DNA from: an uncultured Fodinibius sp.
Lineage (GTDB): Bacteria; Bacteroidota; Rhodothermia; Balneolales; Balneolaceae
Direction of reading: 5' to 3'
Length of the DNA: 64,000 nucleotides
NCBI GenBank assembly: GCA_913057775.1
Contig: CAJXOG010000001.1
Span: 604,031 to 668,030, forward strand
Of the stretch, positions 1 through 8,912 are shown one piece after another; position 1 is the stretch's first letter, and each line of letters opens with the position of its first letter. The translations under genes and the position numbers were made by a program. The notes under the pieces are model-generated. The model worked only from the letters and a program-made list of their open reading frames with translations. It was not told the origin of the DNA and did no database searches.

Positions 1-774
1 GGATTGGGTGGCTTAATTGCTATGGGGGCACTGTTTCTGACGCTGCTCGATTTTGTAATTATGCCGGCCTATACCAATTATAATGAAGGTGTTACCGTAC
101 CCGATATTACTCAGATTGCGCTAGATGAAGCTCAGGAACGTCTTTCTTCTTACGGTTTGCGATACGAAGTTGCCGAACGTCGATCAAATTCAGCTTATCC
201 GGCTGATTATGTGATCGACCAAATGCCGGCAGCGGCAGAAATTGTAAAGCCAAATCGCAAGGTTTATCTCACTGTTAATACAGAGGCAAATCCCACCGTT
301 CAAGTTCCAAAGGTCGTAGACCTGTCACTCCGTAACGCTCGGATTCAGCTGGAAAATTACGGGTTGCGAGTGGGTACCATCAGCTATGAATCATCCCGAT
401 TTAAAAACGTTGTGTTGCGCCAGTCGGTACCGGCCGAAAATGTTGTACCCAAAGGTACCATGGTTGATTTAGCGGTAAGTGACGGCCTTGGTGAAAAAAT
501 GGTGGACATCCCTAATATCAAGGGATTACGTCTTTCTGAAGCACAACAAAAATTACAGAAAGTAGGTTTGCGTATTGGTGAGATCCGGTTTCAACCAAGT
601 AAAGAATTTGACCCCAATGTCATCATCAATTACGAACCACAAAAAGATCAAATTACAGAAGGAGAAACACTGAAACTTATTGTCTCTGAACGATTTGAAG
701 TAAAAGAAGAAGATGAATCCGGAGCCGTCATTGACACCTCAAACGTATCCTCACCAGAAGATAATAACAACTAA
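1..774 (+). CDS. PASTA-domain protein, N-terminus cut by window edge
   Basis: The reading frame is open from the first base, so the N-terminus lies outside the window; a TTG at 4 is only the first possible start inside it. A hydrophobic segment (about residues 3-20 counted from that TTG) is followed by three PASTA repeats at about 29-93, 98-160 and 166-229 and an acidic tail. PASTA domains bind peptidoglycan fragments or muropeptide-like ligands. There is no kinase or transpeptidase domain, as in the stand-alone PASTA proteins of Bacteroidota. It is probably inner-membrane anchored with the repeats in the periplasm. The stop codon is 5 nt before rpe, so the two are probably co-transcribed. 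Confidence 0.85.
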   Translation, partial: GLGGLIAMGALFLTLLDFVIMPAYTNYNEGVTVPDITQIALDEAQERLSSYGLRYEVAERRSNSAYPADYVIDQMPAAAEIVKPNRKVYLTVNTEANPTVQVPKVVDLSLRNARIQLENYGLRVGTISYESSRFKNVVLRQSVPAENVVPKGTMVDLAVSDGLGEKMVDIPNIKGLRLSEAQQKLQKVGLRIGEIRFQPSKEFDPNVIINYEPQKDQITEGETLKLIVSERFEVKEEDESGAVIDTSNVSSPEDNNN

Positions 775-779
775 TTGAT

Positions 780-1466
780 ATGGATTTTACGCTGCCCATT
801 TTAGCCCCTTCAATTTTAGCATCCGACTATACACGCCTCGGCGAAGAAATCGACAAATGTAATCAAGCCGATATACAGTGGTTGCACTGTGATATTATGG
901 ATGGCCATTTTGTTCCTAATATCAGCTACGGCCCCAAATTTGTAGAAGCGACCGGAAGCTGTTCAGACGCCTTTCTAGATGTTCATTTGATGATTGAAAA
1001 TCCAGATCAATATATCGAACGTTTTGTTGATGCCGGCGCCGATCAGATTACTGTACACCAAGAGGCCTGTCCCCATTTACATCGCACCATTCAAAAAATT
1101 CACAATTACGGAATTACTGCAGGAGTTGCTATAAATCCGGCTACCTCTCTACAAACGGTTGAACCGGTTATTAACGATGTGGATTTAGTTCTTCTGATGA
1201 GTGTGAATCCCGGTTTTGGCGGACAATCCTTTATCGAAAATACCTATCAGCGCTTGCAAAAAATGAACGTTATGCGTGATGAATACGGTGCCGGTTTTCT
1301 TATCGAGGTGGATGGTGGCGTAAACCTCGATAATATCCAGAAAGTTACCCAGTGCGGTGCTGATGTTCTAGTAGCCGGGAGCGCTGTATTTAAGGCCAAA
1401 AACATCCCGAAACGAATTGAAAATCTGACACAGAAAGCAAAAATGGGGAAAGGAACAATTGCTTAA
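780..1466 (+). CDS. rpe: Ribulose-phosphate 3-epimerase
   Basis: This 228-residue TIM-barrel enzyme interconverts D-ribulose 5-phosphate and D-xylulose 5-phosphate in the cytosolic pentose phosphate pathway. The family motifs are present in order: the N-terminal LAPSILASDY, the metal/catalytic aspartate in CDIMDGHFVPN, DVHLMIENP, the phosphate loop MSVNPGFGGQSF and the second catalytic aspartate in EVDGGVN. The length is standard. The ATG starts 5 nt after the PASTA gene. The next gene, phoH, starts about 80-150 nt downstream on the same strand. Confidence 0.97.
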   Translation: MDFTLPILAPSILASDYTRLGEEIDKCNQADIQWLHCDIMDGHFVPNISYGPKFVEATGSCSDAFLDVHLMIENPDQYIERFVDAGADQITVHQEACPHLHRTIQKIHNYGITAGVAINPATSLQTVEPVINDVDLVLLMSVNPGFGGQSFIENTYQRLQKMNVMRDEYGAGFLIEVDGGVNLDNIQKVTQCGADVLVAGSAVFKAKNIPKRIENLTQKAKMGKGTIA

Positions 1467-1615
1467 ATCACTTTTATCCGATTTACAAAAAATTCATACT
1501 ATTTCCTTATTTTAGGAGTTCAGATTTCTAATTAAAATAGAGGCCATTTATCGCAGAACAATCGACCATTAGCGAAGAAACCTATCAAATAGATGATGTT
1601 GAGCCCGTCCTAATT

Positions 1616-2554
1616 TTGGGTTTTCAGGACGAATATCTGAAAAAGATTGACGAGGCTTATCCCGATTCCAAAATTACGGCACGGGGTAATACGATAAAAA
1701 TATCGGGACCGAAAGAAGACTGTAGGGAGCTCTTGGAAGTTTTTAGTGAGCTCGAACGCATGGCTTCGCGCAATGAGGATCTTACTGAGAGCGATCTCGA
1801 AACCGTCCTCGCTCTAAAGCATAGTGACCGCGAAAGTGAAAAACCCAATCCACTTCGCGATACCCGTATTTCGGGCGATTTCATTCTCAATACGCACACC
1901 GGGGATGCCGTTACAGCTAAAACCCCGGGACAAAAAGATATCGTCGAAGCTGCGAATACAAATGATATTGTATTCACGATTGGTCCGGCGGGAACCGGTA
2001 AAACCTATACCTCGGTAGCGTTGGCCGTGCGAGCCCTGAAAGAACGCAAGGTTAAAAAAATTGTGCTGGCACGTCCGGCCGTTGAAGCCGGGGAAACACT
2101 TGGATTTTTACCCGGTGATCTGCGCGAAAAGATTGATCCCTACCTGCGACCGCTCTATGATGCGCTGGAAGATATGATTGAATATGATCGGCTGGAGCTT
2201 CATCTGGCTAAAAACAGCATCGAAATCGCTCCCTTGGCTTACATGCGTGGACGAACACTCAACAACGCATTTGTGATTTTGGATGAGGCTCAAAACGCCA
2301 CGAATATGCAGATGAAGATGTTTTTAACACGTATTGGTTTTAACAGCAAAGCCATTATTACAGGTGATATTACCCAAACCGACCTTCCCCGAAAACATCA
2401 GTCCGGCCTAATTTCAATCCAAAAAATATTAAAAGATATCGACGGCATTTCTTTTGTCTATCTTGATGAAAATGATGTTGTTCGGCATAAATTGGTACGA
2501 GACATCATCGAGGCTTACGACAAGTACGAAAATAAAAATGATAAGAAATCGTAG
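1616..2554 (+). CDS. phoH: PhoH-family P-loop NTPase (true start probably upstream, non-AUG)
   Basis: This is a cytosolic ATPase of the PhoH/YbeZ type, a family tied to RNA metabolism and ribosome or stress functions; its exact role is unclear. Counting from the TTG at 1616, the Walker A motif GPAGTGKT is at residues 123-130 and Walker B is FVILDEAQNA. The N-terminal KH-like region (ITARGNTIKISG) precedes a PhoH core. The TTG has no ribosome binding site and would cut the conserved start of the N-terminal domain. The frame is open back to 1541, with ATC at 1550 and ATT at 1568 and no ATG, GTG or earlier TTG there. The stop is 1 nt before the MBL gene. Confidence 0.9.
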   Translation: MGFQDEYLKKIDEAYPDSKITARGNTIKISGPKEDCRELLEVFSELERMASRNEDLTESDLETVLALKHSDRESEKPNPLRDTRISGDFILNTHTGDAVTAKTPGQKDIVEAANTNDIVFTIGPAGTGKTYTSVALAVRALKERKVKKIVLARPAVEAGETLGFLPGDLREKIDPYLRPLYDALEDMIEYDRLELHLAKNSIEIAPLAYMRGRTLNNAFVILDEAQNATNMQMKMFLTRIGFNSKAIITGDITQTDLPRKHQSGLISIQKILKDIDGISFVYLDENDVVRHKLVRDIIEAYDKYENKNDKKS

Positions 2555-2555
2555 C

Positions 2556-3347
2556 ATGGCAACTAAAGAACTCATTGCCCATCCCCTTTACGAAGGAACG
2601 TTTAGCGTCGGTCTGGATACAAAATTCAACCGAATTGATCGAGATGATCCGCCTGCCAAAGGAGCCCTGAAAATCTCTCTTAACCCTTTCTTAATTCAAT
2701 CGGGCAATAAAAACATTCTTTTTGATGTCGGGATCGGCGATTTTGGAGAGGATACCAGTACTGATCTCATCAAAGAAAATCTCGAGGAGCTAGGACTAAC
2801 AGAATACGATATTACCGATATTTTTGCCAGCCATCTACACTACGATCATATAGGCGGACTGGCAGGGCAATCATCGGGATACTGGGAACTGACTTTCCCC
2901 GAAGCAAATGTGTGGGTTTCCAAAAAGGGATGGGAAAAAGTGAGAGATATGGATGAGTATTATGACGATAAAAAAACGGAATTTATTCACTTCTTAGATG
3001 CTAAAGCTAAACTTCATTTTCTGGAGGAAGAGCATCAACCCTATCCCGAAGTAAAAGTCGAAAAGATTGGGGGACATACCGAATTTTCACAATTGCTACT
3101 TTTTAATGACGGTCACCAAAAATACCTGATGGCCGGTGATGTCTTAGCCACCCGCGGCGAAGTAAATCGAAAATTCGCGGCAAAATATGACTTTAATGCC
3201 GATCAAAGTATGGAAGCGCGAAAAACACTTACTCAAAAAGCCTATGAAGAAGAATACACGGTAATGGGATATCACGATACGCACCATCCCCTATTTAATT
3301 TATCCGACTATGACGAGCAACAGGGATATACAATTGAAGCTATTTAG
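2556..3347 (+). CDS. MBL-fold metallo-hydrolase
   Basis: This 263-residue protein has the metallo-beta-lactamase fold. The zinc motif HLHYDHIGG appears about one third of the way in, followed by a GGHTEFSQ histidine, the bridging aspartate in MAGDVLA and a late histidine in MGYHDTHHP. The set resembles lactonase-like or other small-ester hydrolases, but the substrate cannot be told from sequence. ATG 2556 is chosen because it follows the phoH stop by 1 nt; upstream in-frame starts lie inside phoH. The purine nucleoside phosphorylase gene starts 2 nt after its stop, which indicates translational coupling in one operon. Confidence 0.85.
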   Translation: MATKELIAHPLYEGTFSVGLDTKFNRIDRDDPPAKGALKISLNPFLIQSGNKNILFDVGIGDFGEDTSTDLIKENLEELGLTEYDITDIFASHLHYDHIGGLAGQSSGYWELTFPEANVWVSKKGWEKVRDMDEYYDDKKTEFIHFLDAKAKLHFLEEEHQPYPEVKVEKIGGHTEFSQLLLFNDGHQKYLMAGDVLATRGEVNRKFAAKYDFNADQSMEARKTLTQKAYEEEYTVMGYHDTHHPLFNLSDYDEQQGYTIEAI

Positions 3348-3349
3348 AA

Positions 3350-4141
3350 ATGTCATTACCTACTTTCACCAACGATATTTTCAGCTTTCTCGATGAACAG
3401 GAACTCTCCCATGATATTGAAGCAGCGGTAATTTTGGGATCAGGTCTGGGTAGCTTTGCCGACCAGATCCAAGAATCATTAACCATTCCCTATGAGGATA
3501 TTCCCGGTATGCCGATCTCATCAGTACAGGGTCATGCCGGAGAGTTGATCTTCGGAGAGATAAACGAACGCTCAATGATAGCCTTTTCCGGACGTTTTCA
3601 TCATTATGAAGGATTTTCTTTCGAGGAAACTGCTACGCCGGTGTACATTGCTAATCATCTGGAAGCTAATAAACTTATTATTTCCAATGCTGCCGGAGCC
3701 ATTAATACCTCCTTTTCGGTTGGGGATTTGATGGTCATCGAGAGCGTGATACGTAACAATTTGGCAATATCTCCGCTGGGTAATTCCAAACACCAATACC
3801 AGCATCATCAATGGGTGCCAAAAGTCAGAAAAATTGCTGCAGACCTCGGGCTTGTTACCCAACTGGGCAATTACATGTACGTTACCGGGCCGAATTACGA
3901 GACCAAAGCAGAGATCAGATCCTTCCGAAAAATGGGTGCCGATGCTGTGGGGATGTCCACAGCTACCGAACTTTTTGAGGCTGCTCGACTCAACCTAAAA
4001 AGCACAGCTATTTCGCTAATTACTAACATGTCAACCGGTGTAACAGGTGAAAAACTTGACCACGATGAAGTTAAAGCTGCTGCCGATGCCCGGAAAGAGG
4101 ATTTTGCAAAGCTCGTCAAAGCACTCATTGAAAAATTATAA
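3350..4141 (+). CDS. punA: Purine nucleoside phosphorylase, trimeric (PNP) type
   Basis: This cytosolic enzyme phosphorolyses inosine/guanosine-type nucleosides to the free base plus ribose 1-phosphate in purine salvage. Its 263 residues carry the low-molecular-mass PNP signatures: the phosphate-binding VILGSGLGSF, the SVQGHAGEL loop, SGRFHHYEG with the catalytic-site histidine, ISNAAGAIN, GPNYETKAEI, MGADAVGMSTATE and ITNMSTG with the base-binding asparagine. It is the last gene of the plus-strand run and converges on the class II photolyase gene 16 nt away. The punA symbol is by family type; xanthosine preference (XapA-like) cannot be excluded. Confidence 0.92.
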   Translation: MSLPTFTNDIFSFLDEQELSHDIEAAVILGSGLGSFADQIQESLTIPYEDIPGMPISSVQGHAGELIFGEINERSMIAFSGRFHHYEGFSFEETATPVYIANHLEANKLIISNAAGAINTSFSVGDLMVIESVIRNNLAISPLGNSKHQYQHHQWVPKVRKIAADLGLVTQLGNYMYVTGPNYETKAEIRSFRKMGADAVGMSTATELFEAARLNLKSTAISLITNMSTGVTGEKLDHDEVKAAADARKEDFAKLVKALIEKL

Positions 4142-4157
4142 GCCACTTATAGGTAGG

Positions 4158-5639
4158 CTAAACATCAAGTGTCTTTTGACTGCCGTAGGTATCCAGATAC
4201 TGTTTTAGCTTCAGTTTTTTGCGCGTAGAATCGCTCGTCATATAACGTACCTTTCCGTAAATTGGGCGCTCTTGCCATGCACGATCAAAGCGACCAAAAA
4301 TCCAGAAAATACCTGAATAGCTATTGGGATCACGTCCATCAATGGCATAGCGATTATTTAGCTCAATCAGATAAGCTAGCGCAATTTCGGGATTGGGCGT
4401 CCATTCCAGCACTTTCTTGCCCCACAACATCCGAAGGTAATTTTGCATTACGCCTTCTTCTCTTAGCTGTGTCTGGGCGGCATTCCAGATCTCATCATGG
4501 GTTTGAGACTGTGCAAATTCTTCCAATTCATAAATATATTCCCGCGGATCGCTTTTATGCTCTTCAAGGGTCTCTAACGCCCAGTCCGGCAGCGTTTCGT
4601 ATTGATCGTAGTCAGGCTCATGATGCGCAAAATGGAACCCGACTTCCCGCCACGTTATTATCTCATCCAAAAATGCATCCACATTGGAGTCACCATTAAA
4701 GAATCCGCCGGTGGACCCTTTGTTAAATGTGATGTTATCCAGACTCCATCCTTCAGGTTGATGCTCCAACACGGTATCTACAATTTCGTACTGCGATATC
4801 TTGCCAAAGTGAAGCCAGGGACTTAATCCACTGGCAGCGTTTTCGTCAGGATCATTGCGATTCTCATCATATTTCGACAAGCCGTATTGAATAAACTGTC
4901 CCAGTTTACCCAGCGCTGCCCGTCGTGTTCCCTGTAATTCAATTTTACCCACATCATGATTTATAGGCAATGAGCTAATAAATTCTTCACGATTCTTAAA
5001 CTTTTCCTCTGCCGGCGGATATTTCGAAAGAAAGTCATCCTCCAACCTAATCTTCGCCTTATTTTCCAAATCTTCCAATGGATTTTTCTCCGGCGGATTC
5101 GTAAAACATTCCAAGAAATTCCGCTGCATAATCTTACGGAAAAAGTACGCGTTATAAGGCGCTTTATCCGTTAAACCCAACGGAATCAGTCCATTGGAAT
5201 CTATCGTTATATAGGGAACCTCTAATTTAGGGCCGACTTTTTCATTATGCTCTCGAATGATATAAACCGGAAATTCATCAGAAATTACGGTACAGGCATT
5301 TTCAGCTAACTCATATAGCAGACCACTACCCGCTCCCGATTTATCTTCCAGATACGAGTAATAATTTATATTATTCCCTTTAGCATACTCCAGGTTTTCC
5401 TCCATCCCCTCCATCAGAAAGTGATGAAACCGATCAGAAGCCCAGGGATAATCGCTTTTTAAGCCCTCATAAATTAAGAGCGGTTTACCAAGTTTATTTG
5501 CCCATCCTACAGCATATTCCAATGCATAATTGTACTGAAAGCGCCGATTAATCTGCATCCAATACAATACATAATTACCATCTGGGTTGGGCTCCTTCTC
5601 GTTTCGCTTAAAAACACGCTTACTGTTGATGTTTTTCAT
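4158..5639 (-). CDS. phrB: Class II CPD photolyase
   Basis: This 493-residue flavoprotein would repair cyclobutane pyrimidine dimers using blue light. Class II signatures are seen: the early YWMQINRRFQYNYAL, the central SGLSPWLHFGKIS, the EIITWREVGFHFAH region, and the C-terminal LRMLWGKKVLEWT, then NNRYAIDGRDPNSYSGI with an FGRFDRAWQERPIFGK-like end. Class II enzymes differ from the E. coli class I type, so the phrB symbol is only generic. It is the last gene of a three-gene minus-strand operon, 23 nt after the aldo/keto reductase gene. No Shine-Dalgarno is visible; the start sits in an AATTAATTATG context, also seen at the reductase gene. Confidence 0.93.
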   Translation of the reverse strand: MKNINSKRVFKRNEKEPNPDGNYVLYWMQINRRFQYNYALEYAVGWANKLGKPLLIYEGLKSDYPWASDRFHHFLMEGMEENLEYAKGNNINYYSYLEDKSGAGSGLLYELAENACTVISDEFPVYIIREHNEKVGPKLEVPYITIDSNGLIPLGLTDKAPYNAYFFRKIMQRNFLECFTNPPEKNPLEDLENKAKIRLEDDFLSKYPPAEEKFKNREEFISSLPINHDVGKIELQGTRRAALGKLGQFIQYGLSKYDENRNDPDENAASGLSPWLHFGKISQYEIVDTVLEHQPEGWSLDNITFNKGSTGGFFNGDSNVDAFLDEIITWREVGFHFAHHEPDYDQYETLPDWALETLEEHKSDPREYIYELEEFAQSQTHDEIWNAAQTQLREEGVMQNYLRMLWGKKVLEWTPNPEIALAYLIELNNRYAIDGRDPNSYSGIFWIFGRFDRAWQERPIYGKVRYMTSDSTRKKLKLKQYLDTYGSQKTLDV

Positions 5640-5662
5640 AATTAATTCTTGACCATTGATCT

Positions 5663-6646
5663 TTATTCAGGTGGAGCCATAAAAGCGGGACTTACCGGTT
5701 CTTCAACCATTTCCTCAACGATTTGCTCAATTTCCCGAACCTGCTGATCATTAAGTTCCCAGCCAAATACATTTTCAAATGTAACTTGTTCCGGCTTACG
5801 TGCACCCCATATAGCCGAGTCTACTCCCTTATCCAAAATCCAGCGAACGGCCAAGTGAATCACTTTTTGATTAAAGTTATCACCAGCATATTCTTTCAAC
5901 TTCTCCACTGCCGCCAGATGTTTAACAAAGGTTTCCCCTTGAAACTTCGGATCTGCATTACGACGCAGATCTCCTTTGTTAAACGTACGGTCTTTATTCA
6001 TTTTCCCAGATAACATCCCGCGACATAGCGCACCGTAGGTCAACAGTGTGATGTTATTTTCTTTACAATATGGGATGACATCCGTTTCAATACCGCGCTC
6101 AAATAAATTATATGGTGGCTGGCAAACATGAATGGGCGCCGTTTTCTGGAATTCATCCATCTGATCAGGGGAAAAGTTAGACACTCCAATAGCCTTTATT
6201 TTTCCACGGTCTAAAAGCTCTTGCAATGTCTCAGCCGTCTCTGCAAAATCAGTATTCAAATCCGGCCAATGCACCTGATAGATATCAATATAATCGGTTT
6301 GCAATCTGCGGAGCGAATCATCCACTTCCTTGAGGATACGATCGCGGGATGTATTCCTCTGGATATTACCTTCATCATCCCATTCCAGCCCAAATTTTGT
6401 AGCAAGCTGAATCTCATCCCGATTCCCAAACTCCTGCACAGCCTCACCGACCAGTTCTTCGCTCTTACCAAAACCATATACCGGAGCGGTATCAATAGTC
6501 GTCACCCCTTTCTGGAGCGCTTCTATTACCGTATCAACCGCCAACTGATCGTCAGATCCGCCCCACATCCAACCACCAATAGCCCATGTGCCAAGCGTAA
6601 CTCTCGAAATGTTGAAATTTAAATTGCTTACTTGCGTAAACTCCAT
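5663..6646 (-). CDS. Aldo/keto reductase
   Basis: This 327-residue TIM-barrel NADPH-dependent oxidoreductase has the catalytic tetrad D52 and Y57 (DTAPVYGFGKSE), K84 (ATKFGLEW) and H126 (YQVHWPD). The sequence IKAIGVSNFSPDQMDEF and a late WGARKPEQ cofactor loop fit the AKR11/AKR-YhdN/MocA-like group. The substrate is unknown. It lies between two photolyase genes with gaps of 18 and 23 nt, so it is almost certainly co-transcribed with them. A role in clearing UV- or photooxidation-derived aldehydes is possible but only inferred. Confidence 0.9.
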   Translation of the reverse strand: MEFTQVSNLNFNISRVTLGTWAIGGWMWGGSDDQLAVDTVIEALQKGVTTIDTAPVYGFGKSEELVGEAVQEFGNRDEIQLATKFGLEWDDEGNIQRNTSRDRILKEVDDSLRRLQTDYIDIYQVHWPDLNTDFAETAETLQELLDRGKIKAIGVSNFSPDQMDEFQKTAPIHVCQPPYNLFERGIETDVIPYCKENNITLLTYGALCRGMLSGKMNKDRTFNKGDLRRNADPKFQGETFVKHLAAVEKLKEYAGDNFNQKVIHLAVRWILDKGVDSAIWGARKPEQVTFENVFGWELNDQQVREIEQIVEEMVEEPVSPAFMAPPE

Positions 6647-6664
6647 AATTAATTATAGTTTTGA

Positions 6665-8239
6665 TTAACCTGAATAACGATCTAATTGATTTAAAAACTG
6701 ATTTGTTGATTCTTTAATGGCTTTTTTGTCCTTATCAGATTTCTTGTCATACATATTCACCATAAAACTGTTACGTCCGCTTACCTCAAAAGCTTCACGC
6801 TCTTCATCTACAAAATTCCAATATAAATAATTAAACGGGCAGGCTTTCTCACCTGTTTTCTTGGTTACGCTATATTCACACGACGTGCAATAATTGCTCA
6901 TCTTGTTGATATAGTTCCCGCTACTTACATACGGCTTCGAAGCAAGCACGCCTCCATCCGCAAACGTTGACATTCCCAACACATTGGGTAATACTACCCA
7001 TTCATAGGCGTCCACATAGGCAAACCAAAACCATCTGTTGAGCTCACGCGGATCTGTTCTGGTAAGATTACTAAAATTGCTTAATACCATAAGTCGCTGA
7101 ATGTGATGCGAATAGCCCTGCTCAATAACCGGCTTTAAGCTTTGCTGCAGGCAGTGCATGTTCGTATTACCGGTCCAAAATAATTCCGGGAGCGACTCAT
7201 CAAAATCAAGAAAATTAGTATCACGAACTTCCGGCATCATAGCCTCATAATAGATACGGACGAATTCACGCCATCCCAAAATTTGCCGCACCAATCCTTC
7301 AACCGAATTGATAGGCGCCTTACCATCCTTATAAGCCTGAATGGCCCGTTCACAAATTTCCCATGGCAACAGTAATCCGTTATTCAAATAAAGCGATAGT
7401 GTAGTATGGAAAAGCGTAGGTTCGTCCGTAGCCATGGCATCTTCATAGGGACCAAAATCAGCAAGCCGTTCTTCTAAAAACTCATCAAGCAGTTGGAGTG
7501 TCTGCTCTCGGGTTACCGCATATTGAAATCCATCCAGCTTACCAAAATGGTGCTGATGTCGATCTGACACAAGTTTTATTACTTCTTGAGTAATTGCATC
7601 CGGCTCAAAAGATGTAATATCGGGAACAGAATATCCTTTGGGCAGGGGTTCACGGTTATCCTCATCATAATTCCATTCTCCTCCTTCGGGCTCATCGCCA
7701 TTCATTAAATAACCGGTTTGCCTTCGCATATCCCGATAGAAATATTCCATACGGTAGCCGGGTTCAATATTCTCTTTCCAAGCATCTGAATCCGCAAAGA
7801 AGAAAGCGTTGGGAATTTCTGTAATCCTATCCTCAAACGCATTTTTCACCTCACGAAGTCGCTTGCGACTATCCCACTCCGAAGGCGTCATGTATGTAAG
7901 TGAAAAACTTTTATTTTCATTTAGAATCTCTGATACGCCACCATCAAAATGTTGATCAGTAGTATGGTAGTAAATAGGATAACCCTCTTCATAACACTTC
8001 ACTGCAAAGTGACGCATTGAACTGAGGACATAGGCCAATTTCTTTTTGTGATAAGGCAATGAAGCAGCTTTGGCTTTAGCCTCTATAAATATCAACAAAG
8101 GCTTTTCTTTGCGTATCCAATCGGGCCAGACCGACAAGTTTAACTGGTCGTGTAGAATAAAAATTGCTTGGTCAAAAGTATCCGGATCGGATTTATTTAT
8201 GCGGCTGTCAATTTCTTTTAGATACGGCCTAGATGACAT
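6665..8239 (-). CDS. phrB: FeS-BCP family (6-4) photolyase / bacterial cryptochrome
   Basis: This 524-residue member of the cryptochrome/photolyase-related family (DPRP) is expected to repair (6-4) photoproducts. It carries FAD, a lumazine-type antenna and a [4Fe-4S] cluster. Four candidate cluster cysteines are C363, C451, C454 and C467. Their spacing of 88, 3 and 13 is the pattern I recall for Agrobacterium PhrB. The YSHHIQRLMVLSNF region matches the active-site histidine segment, and WFWFAYVDAYEWVVLPNV is typical of the C-terminal FAD domain. It is the first gene of the UV-repair operon and is divergent from the LOG-like gene across 77 nt. Confidence 0.93.
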   Translation of the reverse strand: MSSRPYLKEIDSRINKSDPDTFDQAIFILHDQLNLSVWPDWIRKEKPLLIFIEAKAKAASLPYHKKKLAYVLSSMRHFAVKCYEEGYPIYYHTTDQHFDGGVSEILNENKSFSLTYMTPSEWDSRKRLREVKNAFEDRITEIPNAFFFADSDAWKENIEPGYRMEYFYRDMRRQTGYLMNGDEPEGGEWNYDEDNREPLPKGYSVPDITSFEPDAITQEVIKLVSDRHQHHFGKLDGFQYAVTREQTLQLLDEFLEERLADFGPYEDAMATDEPTLFHTTLSLYLNNGLLLPWEICERAIQAYKDGKAPINSVEGLVRQILGWREFVRIYYEAMMPEVRDTNFLDFDESLPELFWTGNTNMHCLQQSLKPVIEQGYSHHIQRLMVLSNFSNLTRTDPRELNRWFWFAYVDAYEWVVLPNVLGMSTFADGGVLASKPYVSSGNYINKMSNYCTSCEYSVTKKTGEKACPFNYLYWNFVDEEREAFEVSGRNSFMVNMYDKKSDKDKKAIKESTNQFLNQLDRYSG

Positions 8240-8316
8240 TTTATAACATTTTATTCAATGAATGAGTTATATCAATATATTTAATGACTTCGAAGTTCCA
8301 CTAAAGTGTATTTACT

Positions 8317-8802
8317 ATGACCAAACCAATTATTGGAGTTATGGGTCCCGGTGATGGAGCCTCTCAAAAAGATATAGACAATGCCTATGAACTTGGGAAA
8401 TTGATTGCTGAGCAAAATTGGATTCTTTTAACAGGAGGAAGAAATTTGGGCGTGATGGAGGCTGCCTCTAAAGGAGCAAAGCATTCGGGAGGGTTAACTG
8501 TTGGTATTCTGCCATCCGAAAACAAAGACGGCATGTCCGAATTTGTTGATATCCCTATCTGTACGGGCTTGGGAAGTGCGCGTAATAATATCAACATCCT
8601 TACATCGGATGTGATAATAGCCTGTGGAACGGGTGCAGGAACCACCTCAGAAGTCATGTTAGCTCTTAAATCTGATAAACTGGTACTACTTTTAAATCCA
8701 TCAGAAAATTTGGTAAACCTGCTGGATGAACTGCCCTATCCTAAACCCAATCTTACCTCTTCTCCACAAAATGCTCTTGACCTAATTCGTCAAACTATGT
8801 AG
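8317..8802 (+). CDS. LOG/TIGR00725-like SLOG-domain protein
   Basis: This 161-residue Rossmann-like protein starts IIGVMGPGDG and has TGGRNLGVMEAASKGA and the LOG-type loop CGTGAGTTSEV. The family is related to cytokinin-riboside 5'-monophosphate phosphoribohydrolases (LOG) and to nucleotide-sensing SLOG proteins. The canonical PGGxGTxxE motif is altered to GTGAGTTSE, so catalytic activity is uncertain. It is divergent from the photolyase operon, with 77 nt between the starts. Binding or hydrolysis of a nucleotide ligand is the safest call. Confidence 0.75.
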   Translation: MTKPIIGVMGPGDGASQKDIDNAYELGKLIAEQNWILLTGGRNLGVMEAASKGAKHSGGLTVGILPSENKDGMSEFVDIPICTGLGSARNNINILTSDVIIACGTGAGTTSEVMLALKSDKLVLLLNPSENLVNLLDELPYPKPNLTSSPQNALDLIRQTM

Positions 8803-8820
8803 ATAATTTTCTTTTTCAGT

Positions 8821-8848
8821 TTGACAAAAAGATTAATACTATTATATT
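8821..8848 (+). promoter_or_regulatory. sigma70-like promoter for blaI-M56 operon
   Basis: TTGACA at 8821-8826 (perfect -35) and TATATT at 8843-8848 (-10) are separated by 16 nt. The promoter lies 65 nt upstream of the blaI start. The inverted repeat at 8833-8856 covers the spacer and -10, so repressor binding would block RNA polymerase. Confidence 0.7.
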
Positions 8849-8856
8849 AGTATTAA
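8833..8856. promoter_or_regulatory. Probable BlaI operator (perfect 9-bp inverted repeat)
   Basis: TTAATACTA and TAGTATTAA form a perfect inverted repeat around a 6-nt AT spacer. It overlaps the -10 of the promoter in front of blaI. BlaI/MecI/CopY repressors are known to bind short dyads with TACTA/TACA-type half-sites near their own promoters, so autoregulation is the expected reading. Confidence 0.7.
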
Positions 8857-8912
8857 CTGATTAGGACTTAGCAATAAACAGAACTTTCCAATAATAATAC
8901 AATAGCAAATAG

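Noticed and set aside
2454-2555. N-terminal extension of the MBL hydrolase into phoH
   Set aside because: It lies wholly inside phoH in another frame; the ATG at 2556 fits the operon spacing.
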